From Phellopilus nigrolimitatus (taxonomy: Eukaryota > Basidiomycota > Agaricomycetes > Hymenochaetales > Hymenochaetaceae): a stretch of DNA of 64,000 bases. The notes under the pieces were generated by a model, which was not told where the DNA came from, did not search any database, and saw nothing but the letters and a program-made list of their open reading frames with translations. The translations under genes were made by a program, and so were the position numbers. The DNA lies in the NCBI GenBank assembly GCA_021029095.1, contig JAJOHG010000004.1, positions 930,001 to 994,000 on the forward strand, written 5' to 3'. Positions 46,748 to 57,134 of this stretch are shown here, one piece after another (positions within the stretch are counted from its first letter, which is position 1; the number at the start of each line of letters is the position of its first letter).

Positions 46748-49253
46748 TTATGGCTGGGTGTCCTTGCCGACCTCCTGGGACATCAATCTGTGCTGCTGTG
46801 ATCGTTTCCGCAAACCTTCTGGTATAGGCTCGACACCTGAAGCAACAACCTTGTCTGCAGAGATCCTCCGCTTTTTCACAATCAGACAAGACCCCGCTCC
46901 AGAGTCTATTCCTGACCCGCTGTTACCCAAGCGCGAGGTTGCTAGAGGCCTGGCTGATAGTGACCTTGCCTTTGCAGATGCCGGCATAGCACACTTACGT
47001 TTCCCTTCCTTCTCGTACTTCTTCTCTCTTCGTTCACGACTCCTTTTCTCCCGAGCAGTGTAAAAATCGGGAAGGCTAGGATCTGCTCTACACACAGCAA
47101 TGCTATTTTTGATAGGATTAGAGGTTTAACTGTAGAATACTCAGAAATACGACGTACAACTGTCCTTTACCACCCTGCTTCTTCACAATGTCAGCATGTC
47201 CGCAATACTCCAATGGGCCTATAGCAACTTTTTGTGTTTTCTCGACAACGTAGCGAAATGTCATTTTCTTTTTTTCCTCCATTGAGAAAGGAGTTATTTC
47301 AACAGATGACCACCGAGATAACCTAAAATTTTAATATTATAAGCACTTTAAAACACATAAATATAATTGAAAGTAGAATACTTCATTGGTAAACCGTGGG
47401 TGCTGGAGGGAGGGAAGCATTTTGTTATGCTCCAAATCTGCTTTTTCGCCTTGTAGAGGTATGTTAGCCGCTTGCTCTGTGCAAGACCCTCTGTTTCTGA
47501 CTTCTCAAGAAATAGAGGGCTATAAGCGTCAGCACGAGCACAGAGAAATGTTGGCCCATCAAGAAGACCTGAAGTAATATTACTGAGAATATAATGGCTA
47601 TTGAGCAAAACTGGAACTTACCTCTTTTCCGAAAGTAGAGTGTAAGAGGATCGTCTTGAAGAGACATTGAACCTCCCAGATGAAGCCATCTCTCCTTTCC
47701 AAATATCAGATGGCCAAGGTTCTCTTGTAGAAGTCGAAGGGGCTCAATGAGGTAGGTAGGCTCAAATGTGTCGACTAGCTTAGGCTCTTCACGTCGAATC
47801 CAGTCTGCACCAGAGTGAGTGCAGGCATCTAATATGTTCTGTATCTCATATATAATTAGTTTACTAGTTGTGAATGTGAAGGATTAGTTATGAGAGTACT
47901 TGCATTATGCTGGTCGACAAGTGATGCCATTCGCTTTGGCATATTAGAATATTCTGCACCATATACATGTAGCCATTTGTTATATTTCAGTCGCTGGGCC
48001 GTAGATGGAGCGTAGATATATTTGAGTGGTTGACTTTTGAATAATGCAGTATCGTCGCTTTTGAGAGCGCCTTTGACCAAGTCCCTACATATCCTTTTAG
48101 CTAAAGAAATAAAAGAATAAAATTAAAAGATTCACCAGACATCTTTCCGACCTTTGAACATGAATGCATAGAGTGCATCGCATAAGCGGGCGACTCTGGA
48201 TGGGCAGTCAAATACTTCGCCCTCAGTCAAGAACACAGAGACTCCTGATACAGTGTTGGACATTAGAGATGTTAGAGATAAGAATAAATATAATAATTTA
48301 ACATACCTGCGATGTAGAAGAGTTCGCAAACAGTGTAAACACCAACTCCTGTCCACACCTCTCCTGTTTCGCGCATGATCTCACATGCTAATCTGTCTCT
48401 GTTAGTACGCTGCTTATACCGATCGGCTATCCAGTTTGTCACATTTTGAAGAAAAGTCTGGCGATCCTTTAGGATATCAACATGCAACGTTCCAAGTTCA
48501 ACTCGTGAACGGACCCAAGTTGGCTGTTCAACCATATGCAAGATATAAGAGTTATCAGTGATAAATCAAAGTGTAAGGGCCGAATTCACTCACCTGGAAC
48601 ACAAGATCTATAGTTGGGAAGGCCAGAACAGTATGCCCAAATTCCATCGCCAAACCAATTTTGAATTTTCGTTCCTGAATGTACATTAGCAAATCAACGA
48701 AATCAAATTGAGTAAACAAAAAAAAAATACATCACATGGGACCTTGACAATCGATTTATACCAGTTCTCCAGGGAGTAGAACTGGACCGACGTATGTGTA
48801 AGGAACTGAAACTGAAAAGAAGAGAAGTTAATACAATGCCAATGACAGAAAAAAGAAATGAACTGAGCGCACCATCAAATGGAGACCGCTGAAATCAAAA
48901 ATGAGAGAGCGTCCAGATGACTCCACATCCTTCAGTATGAGTGTTGACAGGTTTGCTTCATCTGTCTCGGCTGACGCTTTTGACTCCCATACAGGCGGCC
49001 AAAGTGGTGCTTGGGCATTATTGTTGCCACGAGCCATGGTGCAGTGCGAGTTCATTTTCCATACATATCCTTGTGCCAGGGATGAATTTTTTAGCTCAGC
49101 TTTCTCCTTTGCTGCCTGAACATCACTCTTCGCTCCATCTGCCCATAAACCCAGGACCTTCCACAGCTCGGGATCTTCCTTTGTGGCTTCAAATAGCTTC
49201 TTGATATTCTTAATATATTGGTGATGTGCTTCTGTTTCCAAGCCTTCTGGCAT
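46748..49253 (-). CDS. Many-exon gene of unknown function, probably carried by a DNA transposon
   Basis: About ten exons on the minus strand. It starts MPEGLETEAHHQYIKNIKKL and continues with WKVLGLWADGAKSDVQAAKE, MNSHCTMARGNNNAQAPLWP, SLIFDFSGLHLM, FKIGLAMEFGHTVLAFPTID, WIADRYKQRTNRDRLACEIM, GVSVFLTEGEVFDCPSRVAR, IYAPSTAQRLKYNKWLHVYG, ILDACTHSGADWIRREEP, IFGKERWLHLGGSMSLQDDP, GPLEYCGHADIVKKQGGKGQ and a Lys/Arg-rich tail to 46748 (AREKRSRERREKKYEKEGKR, KKRRISADK). Codon use and AT-richness differ from the GC-rich genes on the left. No domain was recognised; the basic tail suggests nucleic-acid binding or nuclear location. A transposon terminus lies only 240 bp upstream of its start and points so that the gene would be inside the element. 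Confidence 0.55.
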
Positions 49254-49490
49254 TGTAAAGAAGATTAGCTGAGCCTAACTGAGTACAGCAGAAGCAGTCG
49301 AAGCAGTCCGTGCGAGTCGAAGGTCAAGACGCGTCTGGACGCGCTCCCCTATGTGCCGTGTCACATACTGTGACGTAGCGTGTACAAGTGTATTTTACGT
49401 TCTGCACAAATAACCGCTCGTAGCCCATGGCTTGCCTCTTAAGATAAATTGCTTATTATTATCCAGAGAACTCATATATAAAATTTCAGG

Positions 49491-49509
49491 GCTTACGCAA
49501 CAACCCCCC
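49491..49509 (-). repeat. Terminal repeat of DNA transposon family (right end)
   Basis: GCTTACGCAACAACCCCCC, the reverse complement of the termini at 56,900 and 62,796. About 80 bp to its left also resembles the subterminal sequence of those copies (gcccatggct... near 49,425), so this marks the end of an element extending leftwards over the unknown gene at 46.7-49.3 kb. No matching left end was found. Confidence 0.7.
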
Positions 49510-49689
49510 ACCAGCTGGAGTTGAATTAGTATACAAAGTATCAGAGTTGGCCGGCAACCTAGCATGTCCCGGCATACAGCCACCACGTCGTAATTGGCTC
49601 TTTTTTCTCGCGCCACTGTGGCCACCACTTCGTCCTTCCTTTCCTTCCTTCTCCTTTCTCGCAGCTTGCACTTGACGCACAGGAGACGA

Positions 49690-52250
49690 GTCGCCCTCGT
49701 CGATGATGTCAACGACCTCGAGGCAAGCGAAACCCCGGAGAGCATCCTCCTTGGCGCCGTCAGCGGCGACTAGAACAAAGACTGCACGGACAGGGCGCTC
49801 GTCACGCCCTGGCTCAAGTTCCTGTGGGAGAGCTACCACACAGGCTCGAGAGCATTCACCAGGTGCGCATTAAGTTTCTCTGATTGTCTCATTTATCTAA
49901 GGATTCTACATCCCTACATCCGACAGCAAATTGCTCAGCAGGCCTTCAAGTTCTGCCTCAAGCACCAGCGTAAGGTCGAGTTCCGCCGGCTCTGTGAAAC
50001 GTTGCGCCAGTATCCCCGAATGCTGCTAAGTACGCGCATCAGCCGCACTCGATCAACCTCGCCGACGCCGACACGTTGCAGCACCTCGACACGCGCCTCG
50101 CGCAGCCTCCGTCGAGCTCGAGCTCTGGCAGGAGGCCTTCCGCTCCGTTGAGGATATTCACAACCTCCTCGACATCGTGAAGAAATCTCCCCATCCGGCC
50201 ATGATGGCCAATTACTACGAAAAGCTCACGCGCGTTTTCTTGACGAGTGGGAACGTGCTATTCCATGGTGCGGCGTGGGCGCGCTATTACTCGATAGTTC
50301 GGTCTATGAATGGCAAATCGGAGGAAGAACTCGGCAGGCTTACCGGCCAGGTCCTCATTAGTGCCCTCGCTGTACTTGTTGGACATGAGTCGGAAGAGGA
50401 CGAAGCGAAAGGCCGCGCTTGACTGCACTACTTGGTTTGACAAAGACCCCGACTCGTACCGGACTCCTTAAAGAAGCTGTGCGTCCCTTTCAGTTTCTAA
50501 TATGATGTTCAAAGCGCTGACTTCTGCGACGTGAAGCTCTCGCGCAATGTCCACAAGCTTGCTCCCCCCGTCGTCAAGAATCTCTACAATATTTTGGAAG
50601 TCACGTTTGATCCGCTTACTCTTTGCAGCTCCGTCGCCTCTCTTCTTAAGGAGCTTTCGTCTGACACGAACTATGCTTCTTATCACCCGCTCCTCCAGCG
50701 TGCGCTCCTCTCGCGCCTCCTCGCGCAGCTCGCGCAGGTCTACTCGACCATGCAGATCGCGCAGCTTCTCGACCTCGTTACGTCCCTTGAGGGATCTTTC
50801 GATGGCGCGTACGGCCCTGGCCAGGTGGAGGCCTTCCTTATGAGCTGCGCCCGCCGAGGCGACATACGCGTGCGCATCGACCATGCGCTGGGCAGCCTCA
50901 CTTTCATCGATGAGGCCTTCGGCAGCACGGCCGCAGGCCCATCCACGCCCTCCGCGCTCGACAAGTCTATCCAGCCGTCCGCGGGCGAGCTCGTGCGCAC
51001 GCGCCTCAGCGGCTTCGCGACGTGCCTGCACAATGCGCTCGGAGCTATTGAGCCATCTAAGCCTGCACCTGCTGCCGCGGACGATAGCGCGGCCCAGGAG
51101 ACGTTCGCACAGCTTGTTGCTGCCGCAAACGCGGAGCGCAAGGCCCTGCAAGTGCGGCGCGCGATTGTCGCCCGCCGCCGCGAGCTCGTGTCTGAGCTGT
51201 CGGCAAGAAAGGACAAGGAAGAGGCCAGTCGTCGTGCGGAGGCCAGTAGGCGTGAGAAAGATGAGCAGGCGAAGCGCACGCTCGAGGATATTCGGCGGAA
51301 GGAGCAGGATCGCATTCGGCGTGATATCGAGAATATTAAGAAGGAAGAGGCTCGACAGCTGGCGCACAGCTTGAAGGAGAAAAACATACTCAAGGTCGAC
51401 GTCGCCGTAAGCATCTCTTCCTTATTGCTTTTAGGGTAAGTGTCTTACTCACAATATTTTTGTAGGAAATGGGCGACCTGAACACGGACAATCTCATGCG
51501 GCTGCAAGTACAGCAGCTCGAGAAGGAGAAGAAGGAGCAGGCTGAGCGGCTTCGCATCATCGCCAAGCGCCTCGACCATACCGAGCGGGCGATCAGGAAG
51601 GAGGAGCGACCACTCCTCGCGCATGACTACGAGCAGCAGCAAATTGACGACCGCGCGGCGTTTGAGATGGCGCAAAAGGCGCGTCTGGAGTCCGCGAAGC
51701 TCATGCATCAGCAGGACCTCGACACGAAGAAGCGCCTCGCACGCGTCATGGATGACTACCGGGAGTGCCGTGAGGTGTATATCAGCAAGCGTGGAGAGGA
51801 ATACACGAAAAGGCGCGAGGAGTCGCTGCGGAGGGTCGAAGAGGAGAAGGCGAAGCGGAGGAAGGCTGTCCTGAAAGCGCGCGAGGAGGAGCAACACAGG
51901 TTGGAAGAGGAGGAGCGCCTCGAGCGCGAGAGGGAGGAAGAGGAGCGTCGCCTCGAAGAAGGTTCGTACATGACTGAGATCCTTACGTTTTGTGCTAATT
52001 TTTTTCTCAGAATGCCTTGCAGAAGAGCAGCGCCACGCCGAGGAGGAAGAGGCCGTAAAGGCCACTGCAGAAGAACGGAAACGCGAGGAAGAAGAGAAGA
52101 AGGCCGAGCAGGGAAACGCGAGGAAGAAGAGAAGAAGGCCGAGCAGCACAGACTCCGCGAGAGCGCCTGGAGACGGAGAAGCAAGTGCGTCTGTAACGGC
52201 AGTGCTCGTCACCGAACCCCTGGCGACGCGTAGCGCCCGTGCAACTCGCC
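49690..52250 (+). pseudogene. eIF3 subunit a (TIF32) pseudogene, 5'-truncated
   Basis: Large parts of eIF3a are recognisable in order: NDLEASETPESILLGAVSGD then a TAG at 49,771 where the family has Gln; [164 protein letters not shown]; then the long Glu/Arg/Lys coiled coil to about 52,140. The first ~110 residues are missing, cut near the transposon end at 49.5 kb. Besides the stop, frame breaks occur near 50,020, 50,110 and 50,419, and a 35-bp tandem duplication at 52,077/52,112 shifts the frame. Open stretches at 50,531-51,439 and 51,469-51,960 remain long, so the decay is recent. An intact eIF3a must exist elsewhere because the gene is essential. Confidence 0.85.
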
Positions 52251-52252
52251 GC

Positions 52253-52419
52253 TGCGAGATCGAGCCGGGCCATTGAGCCAGCCGCTCGTGGGCATGCTCT
52301 CCGAGCGCGAAACCATGGAAATGACAAAGTACACGACAAGACCACCGTACATCGATGCTAAGGCAATCACAGAGCTGGGTCTAGAAGTACTGGGTCTGCG
52401 TCAAACTCCGACGCGGTGA
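52253..52419 (+). pseudogene. Argonaute fragment A: end of PAZ domain
   Basis: Reads CEIEPG, a short frame-breaking insertion, then QPLVGMLSERETMEMTKYTT, RPPYIDAKAITELGLEVLGL and a stop at 52,417. This matches the C-terminal part of the Argonaute PAZ domain (ELCxIxxGQxxxxxL...T..M...). The following bases (HVLHPIPVPAPPH, about 52,450) may be remnants of the adjacent linker L2. It joins directly to the tail of the eIF3a pseudogene. Confidence 0.72.
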
Positions 52420-53030
52420 TGACCCGCACTGCAAAATCCCAGCCTGACCACGTTCTCCATCCCATCCCAGTACCTGCGCCTCCTCACTCCTGCGCCTTCT
52501 TTCCCCTTCGACTCTTTTCTGTAGCGTTGACCATTCAATCGGCCCTCCGGGCGCATGGTAACTTACCTGCGAGATCCGCCGGGCTACGCTCGTCTTCGGG
52601 CAACCCCGGTGACAGCAGTGGAGAGCTAGGCTTCGTCTGTGGGCTTGTACGTGTCTTTTCTCCCAACACGCCCGCACAGGCCGACCGAGTTTCGGACAGG
52701 GAGCAGGACGCACTCATCTCTCGCTTCCACGCACTGTCTGCCTCAGACCCCGATCGTGTCTTGCGCCCAGGATTTGGGAAGCGTAGCGCCGCGATTGCTA
52801 TTCGCGCCAACTTCTTCGCGCTCAAGTATTCGAAGGACATCGTTTTGTACTACTACGTAGTCGTGATCGTTCCCGATGTGGTCTCTACGGCTGTTCGTAA
52901 GCGCGGATTGAAGCTCCTAGAATACGCGCCGGAGGTTGCACCGTACCTCCACGAGATAGCGCACGACTGGAAGAAGCTGTCGAGAAGCCGCCTTCCTGCA
53001 GACTTCGAAGCCGGACAACAAGCTCTCGCT
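52420..53030 (+). pseudogene. Argonaute fragment B: N-terminal domain
   Basis: Within an open frame from 52,416, the part from about 52,705 to 52,995 reads DALISRFHALSASDPDRVLR, PGFGKRSAAIAIRANFFALK, YSKDIVLYYYVVVIVPDV and LLEYAPEVAPYLHEIAHDWK. This is the pattern of the Argonaute N domain (RPGFG...I.+.ANFF, Y.Y.V.I.P). Homology stops near 53,000, where TFIIF-alpha-like sequence begins. No downstream MID/PIWI domain exists in the window. Confidence 0.75.
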
Positions 53031-53468
53031 CTCCGCGGCGTCGACGCAGGCGTCCTCGCAGGGCGCCGACACCGCGATGCCTTACCAGGAGTTCAACCTC
53101 GTGTCGCACGACACGTCACGGCGGGCGCTACGACGTCATGAAGTTCGACGCGCGCCGCCCGGTGGAGATTGCGAGCTAGATGCAGCCCGTCAAGCTCTAC
53201 CGCAAGGAGCTGCAGCGCGAGGCCTCGGGGCGATGCCGCAGGGAAGGCCGCCGGCACGGACGGCAAGGACGACAAGAAGAAAAAGCTCCAGAAGAAGACG
53301 CGCCAGGTGTTCAAGGTGCGGGAGCACGTGCGGCAGCTGTGCAGGGAGGAACGGTACCCGTGGGTGATGGAGGACGCGAACGGGGCGGAGATATGGGAGG
53401 GGAATTCGGCTGGTGGCCCATCGCTTGTGTACGAATCGGAAGGGAGGTCGCAGGCGCTGCGATGCTAG
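53031..53468 (+). pseudogene. TFIIF alpha subunit (RAP74/Tfg1) N-terminal fragment
   Basis: Pieces in two frames read GADTAMPYQEFNLVS, GRYDVMKFDARRPVEIAS, a TAG at 53,177 where the family has Trp, MQPVKLYRKELQREA, DGKDDKKKKLQKKTRQVFKV, REHVRQLCREERYPWVMEDA and NGAEIWEG. This is the N-terminal region of fungal TFIIF alpha (pattern: MKF...VDI..W..PVKL.RK; KKTRQVF; REERYPWVMED). The fragment is only about 130 residues, frame-broken and sandwiched between Argonaute pieces. A fragment, not a functional gene. Confidence 0.78.
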
Positions 53469-53499
53469 GATGCGAACTATCATACTCTCGATCATCTCT

Positions 53500-54020
53500 G
53501 CCTTTAACCTCATCACAACCGTGCACGCCTCGCACATGGCGTGCCCGACAAGAAAGGCTACCCCTTCAATCTTGGACGAATCTCCGCCTGCTCTCAGTGC
53601 AGGTCTTGAAGCGTGGAACATCTGCATGTGCGTGTTTTACGTCCCGATCGCGCGCCTCAGCGATGCGAATCAAGGCTTTCGGAAGCCAGTCAGCGAGGAA
53701 TACAGTCTTCCAGTGCGACGAACTGTGCGGGATGGTCAGCGTGGAACAGTACTTCCACAAAGTAAGCACGGCTTGGTGATTAGCTCGAATCTAAAAACTC
53801 ACCATATTATATAGAGTTCAACATTCGGCTCAAACATGCGGATGATTTACCTGTCATCAATGTGGGAAACAATACAAAAGATATCTTTGTTCCCGTCTAG
53901 CTCTGCGAGATCGAGTCGGGCCAGCCATACGTAGGTATGCTCTCCGAGCGCGAAACTCTGGAAATGGCAAAGTACACATCAATGCCTCGTCAGTGCTAAG
54001 ACGATCGCCGAGCATGGCGT
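53500..54020 (+). pseudogene. Argonaute fragment C: linker L1 and PAZ domain
   Basis: Reads LSAGLEAW, then ICMCVFYVPIARLSDAN (linker L1 with part of the usual SVRP segment deleted), then in another frame IKAFGSQSARNTVFQCDELC, GMVSVEQYFHK, a likely intron (about 53,762-53,814), FNIRLKHADDLPVINVGNNT, KDIFVPV, a TAG at 53,898 where the family has Glu, LCEIESGQPYVGMLSERETL and EMAKYTS, then decaying VSAKTIAEHG. Order and content match L1-PAZ of an Argonaute, so fragments B and C could be one gene split by the TFIIF insert. Similar to fragment A but not identical. Confidence 0.78.
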
Positions 54021-54073
54021 TCACGACCTGTGTATGGTAGGAGAGTGCGAAGGAGGGCGAGTCATTTGTTCCA

Positions 54074-54303
54074 CCAGAGTTTGCAGACGCTAGGGCGATG
54101 AAGTTGCTTCTCGCTTGATGTGCACTGAAGTTTGCTTCATGTGCCGCGTTGTGCCTCTGATTAGTTATTGACATCCTTTTTTGTGTCTCCAGAGTTTGCA
54201 GACGCTAGGGCGATGAAGTTGCTTCTCGCTTGATGTGCACTGAAGTTCGCTTCATGTGCCGCATTATGCCTCTCTGGTTAGTTACTGGTATCTTGTCTTT
54301 TGT
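54074..54303. repeat. 115-bp tandem duplication
   Basis: Two adjacent, nearly identical copies begin with CCAGAGTTTGCAGACGCTAG at 54,074 and 54,189. They differ by only a few substitutions and small indels near their ends. No gene is seen in them. Confidence 0.9.
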
Positions 54304-54796
54304 GTACTTATTCCTTAGGAGACTTATCTGCGGCAGCGATGGCTTGAGCATGCAAGCAATTTCAGCAAAAACAAATTAACAATGCTTGTCAGTTTACTGT
54401 ACCCGCCCCTTCACAGCCTTCTCACTCTCGTCGGTCTGCTCACCAGTCTTCTTGCACGTTTGATATCCTTTGGTCTCATCTTGCCCACCCTCGTGTCTCT
54501 TTGGTCTGCTATTATTTGGACTACCGGTGGCGAGCTTCTACTCAACATAAAACTCATCCAGAAAAATTACGTAGTATTTGTTTCTCATTTATCTAGAATG
54601 CACGTGTTCTAATATATATCTAATATATAACAAAGCAATTGGCAATGGTTAAGTGAGGGAAAGAAAGGAATCCCAACGACCCACTGCCAAAGTTACATAA
54701 TCTTGAAGTAAAGTCTGAACTGTCGTTTTGCATCATTCTGTATCATTTTGCATTGCTGTATTCCCACCCCCATTCCCCCTGTTGCCCTTTTCGCCA
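54304..54796. other. Upstream region of the transposase gene
   Basis: About 490 bp, AT- and pyrimidine-rich. A 76-codon hydrophobic open frame at 54,382-54,612 has no recognisable family and is probably chance. No terminal repeat of the element was found here. Confidence 0.35.
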
Positions 54797-56754
54797 ATGC
54801 CTCCAGCTTTCAATGTCCAACAGCGCGCTCCTCGACAGAACCAGCACAAGCCAACTCGTATGCTATCTTACAATTTAGTGCTGTAAAAAAGACGACTAAG
54901 ACCGAGTTTTGTTATTTCCTCAGCTCCCTATCACATCATAGGACCAGAGATGTACAGACTCTGGAAAATGAAGACCAAGCAAGAAGAGATGGTTGAGCTA
55001 TTGAAGAAGTATTATGACACTTCAACTTATGGTCTGAGGTCTGTTCATTCTTTTTGCATGCCTATCGAGGAACTGATTCTGCATTCAAACAAAACAGTTT
55101 GTCAAGCTTAAAGCGGTTCATGAAGCAGTTTGGACTCAAAAGTGTACGCCAACAGGCGCACACAATTGAATCGATACATCCATTTGTTGTAGAGATCAGG
55201 GAGCGTTTTCCAACTGTAGGTGCAAGGGAAATTGTACGGATTTTGGCATGGGATTACGACATACAGGCTACAAGGTGCGCATCACAGCTTTTTTTACAGC
55301 TTTTTACATATTTATCAGTGGTAATCAAATAAATCACTGTTGACAGAGAAGTGGTCATGTTATGGTGCAAGGCATATGAACCAGATGCAGTGCTTGGACG
55401 CCGGATGCGTGTATTCATTCGCAAGATCTTCTATGCTGCTGGTGTAAATCATATTTGGAGCTTTGACCAGCACGACAAGTGGAAACGATTTGGTCTGTTT
55501 CTGCATCTCGGGATTGATGTCCATTCACGGAAGTTACTGTGGCTTCGGGTCTGGTGGACGAATAAAAACCCTCGTCTGGTCACCTCCTTTTTCCTTGATA
55601 CCATGGTTACCATACATGGTACGTCCGTCCTTGTCCATTCTCAGTGTTCTATAGCCAACTAGCTTTCTCTGATAATTACTGGGTACTGGGCATCCGCGCT
55701 ACTATACTGCATTTGATAGCTATGGCTATGTTGACACAGAGTGATCGTGGAACAGAGAATTTTGGCATTGCAAATGCACAAACTGCCCTTCGTCAGCGCC
55801 TCGACCCATCCCTAAATGGTACTCTTCAGCATCGATGGATGAGAGGCCATGACAACATTAAATCAGAGATTATGTGGTCACAATTTCGTCGCCGGTTTGC
55901 ACCAGGTTTCGAGGACATCCTTCAGCAAGGGTTAGACAGTGGAATTTATAACCCTGGTGATCACCTCCAAGCGTATGTCAATTCAAATTCAATGATATGA
56001 CTGACCATGATCTTGAGTAATTCATTGATTGAATCTATATCCACAGGCTTGTATTTCGCTGGGTGTTTATCCCTTGGATGCAGGCAGAGTTGGATTCATT
56101 TCGCGAACGGTACAACTCTTCAAAGCCACGCTACAACAAGAACAGGGCTGGTCCTCATGGTATTCCAGACTTGATCTTCGAGCAGTCTCAGAAATACAAC
56201 TCACATGACTTCAAGGTATGTATAGCACAATATAAGCCATAAGTCATTCTGTTCTAGACTAACTGGCTATACAGATCACTGTGCCAATCGAATTGATTGA
56301 GGAGGCTCGCCGAACATGGGCTCCTCCAACTCACCCTGTATTTGAGTGCGTACCAAAGGCATTCAATGAGATTGCCAACCAGCTTTATCAGCAATTGGGA
56401 TCACCTAAAATCACGTCAAAAACTGTCTGGCATTGTTACTCTTTCCTTTTGGAGAGATTCCTTGCCTTGGGAAGGGATGTTGACGACATACTGAATAATT
56501 ACCAGTTGCAGCTCAGCCGACTTGATGAGGAGGAAGGTGAAGAATTGTTGACTGGTCAGGCGGAGCAGTTTTTGGATGACAATGATGGCCTTGTTTCTGG
56601 TGCAAGTGCAATGGAGCCTGTCCCCATCCCTGTTGCTGATGGAGAACTTGGTGACATTGGAGGTGAAGATGAGGATGCCAACGATGATGACAATGTATTT
56701 GATTATGCTATGGCTGACTTCTCAGACGAAGAGCCTGAAGATGAACTGTACTAG
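54797..56754 (+). CDS. DDE transposase of the agaricomycete integrase-like family
   Basis: Seven exons with consistent phases: 54797-54857, 54924-55038, 55098-55274, 55347-55618, 55720-55972, 56047-56215 and 56275-56754; 508 residues. The N-terminus has a helix-turn-helix-like region (LLKKYYDTSTYGLSLSSLKR, KQFGLKSVRQQAHT). The catalytic core shows WSFDQHDKWKRFGLFLHLGI (first Asp), LTQSDRGTENFGIAN (second Asp) and HRWMRGHDNIKSEIMWSQFR (candidate Glu), then FTPGFEDIL-like and LVFRWVFIPWMQAELDSF. The C-terminus is acidic (EDEDANDDDNVFDYAMADFS). This family is abundant in mushroom genomes as 'integrase catalytic domain' proteins. No stop or frame break is seen, so it may be active. Confidence 0.8.
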
Positions 56755-56899
56755 GACTCAATAGATATAGTAGAGCTGGTGATCAATTACTTTGTGCTAT
56801 ATATTTCGCTATATTTTGCTAGGTGGTTGGTGTCAGACCTGGAGTGATTTACGAGTGATTTGACGTCTGCAAGTTGCAAGTTCCATGCCCAGAACTTCT
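56755..56899. other. Spacer between transposase gene and next transposon terminus
   Basis: Short AT-rich 3' flank. Its last ~25 bp (gcccagaacttct) resembles the sequence just before the G-run at 57,130, hinting that the true repeat unit extends past the G-run. Confidence 0.4.
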
Positions 56900-57134
56900 G
56901 GGGGGTTGTTGCGTAAGCTCTGGCAATTTACAGCTGGATTCTATATAACTACAGAGATGTTTTTACTTGATACACCAGCCATGAGCTACTACTAGTTGTC
57001 GAGATTTTTTGCAGTGTACTTCATTCATTGTGTCAATTGAAGTAAGCATAGCCCAAAATGGAAATGCCGATCACTCTGCCGCTTGTCTTTTGCTACAGTA
57101 CTTCTGCAGGTTTTGTGCCCATAACTGCTGGGGG

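Noticed and set aside
50740..51414. Minus-strand Ser/Arg-rich open frame opposite eIF3a, with another at 51,445-52,212
   Set aside because: Mirror of the Glu/Lys/Arg-rich coiled coil; no independent gene signal.
54382..54612. 76-codon hydrophobic frame as a small membrane protein
   Set aside because: No signal beyond hydrophobic codons from T-rich DNA, and no conserved motif.
56281..56764. The isolated last exon of the transposase considered as a separate gene
   Set aside because: It splices in phase to the upstream exons and gives the family's normal C-terminus.
49512..56899. The whole segment 49.5-56.9 kb as one giant transposon bounded by CCCCCC and GGGGGG
   Set aside because: The two inner flanks do not match as inverted repeats beyond the G/C run, and both known termini point outward from this segment.
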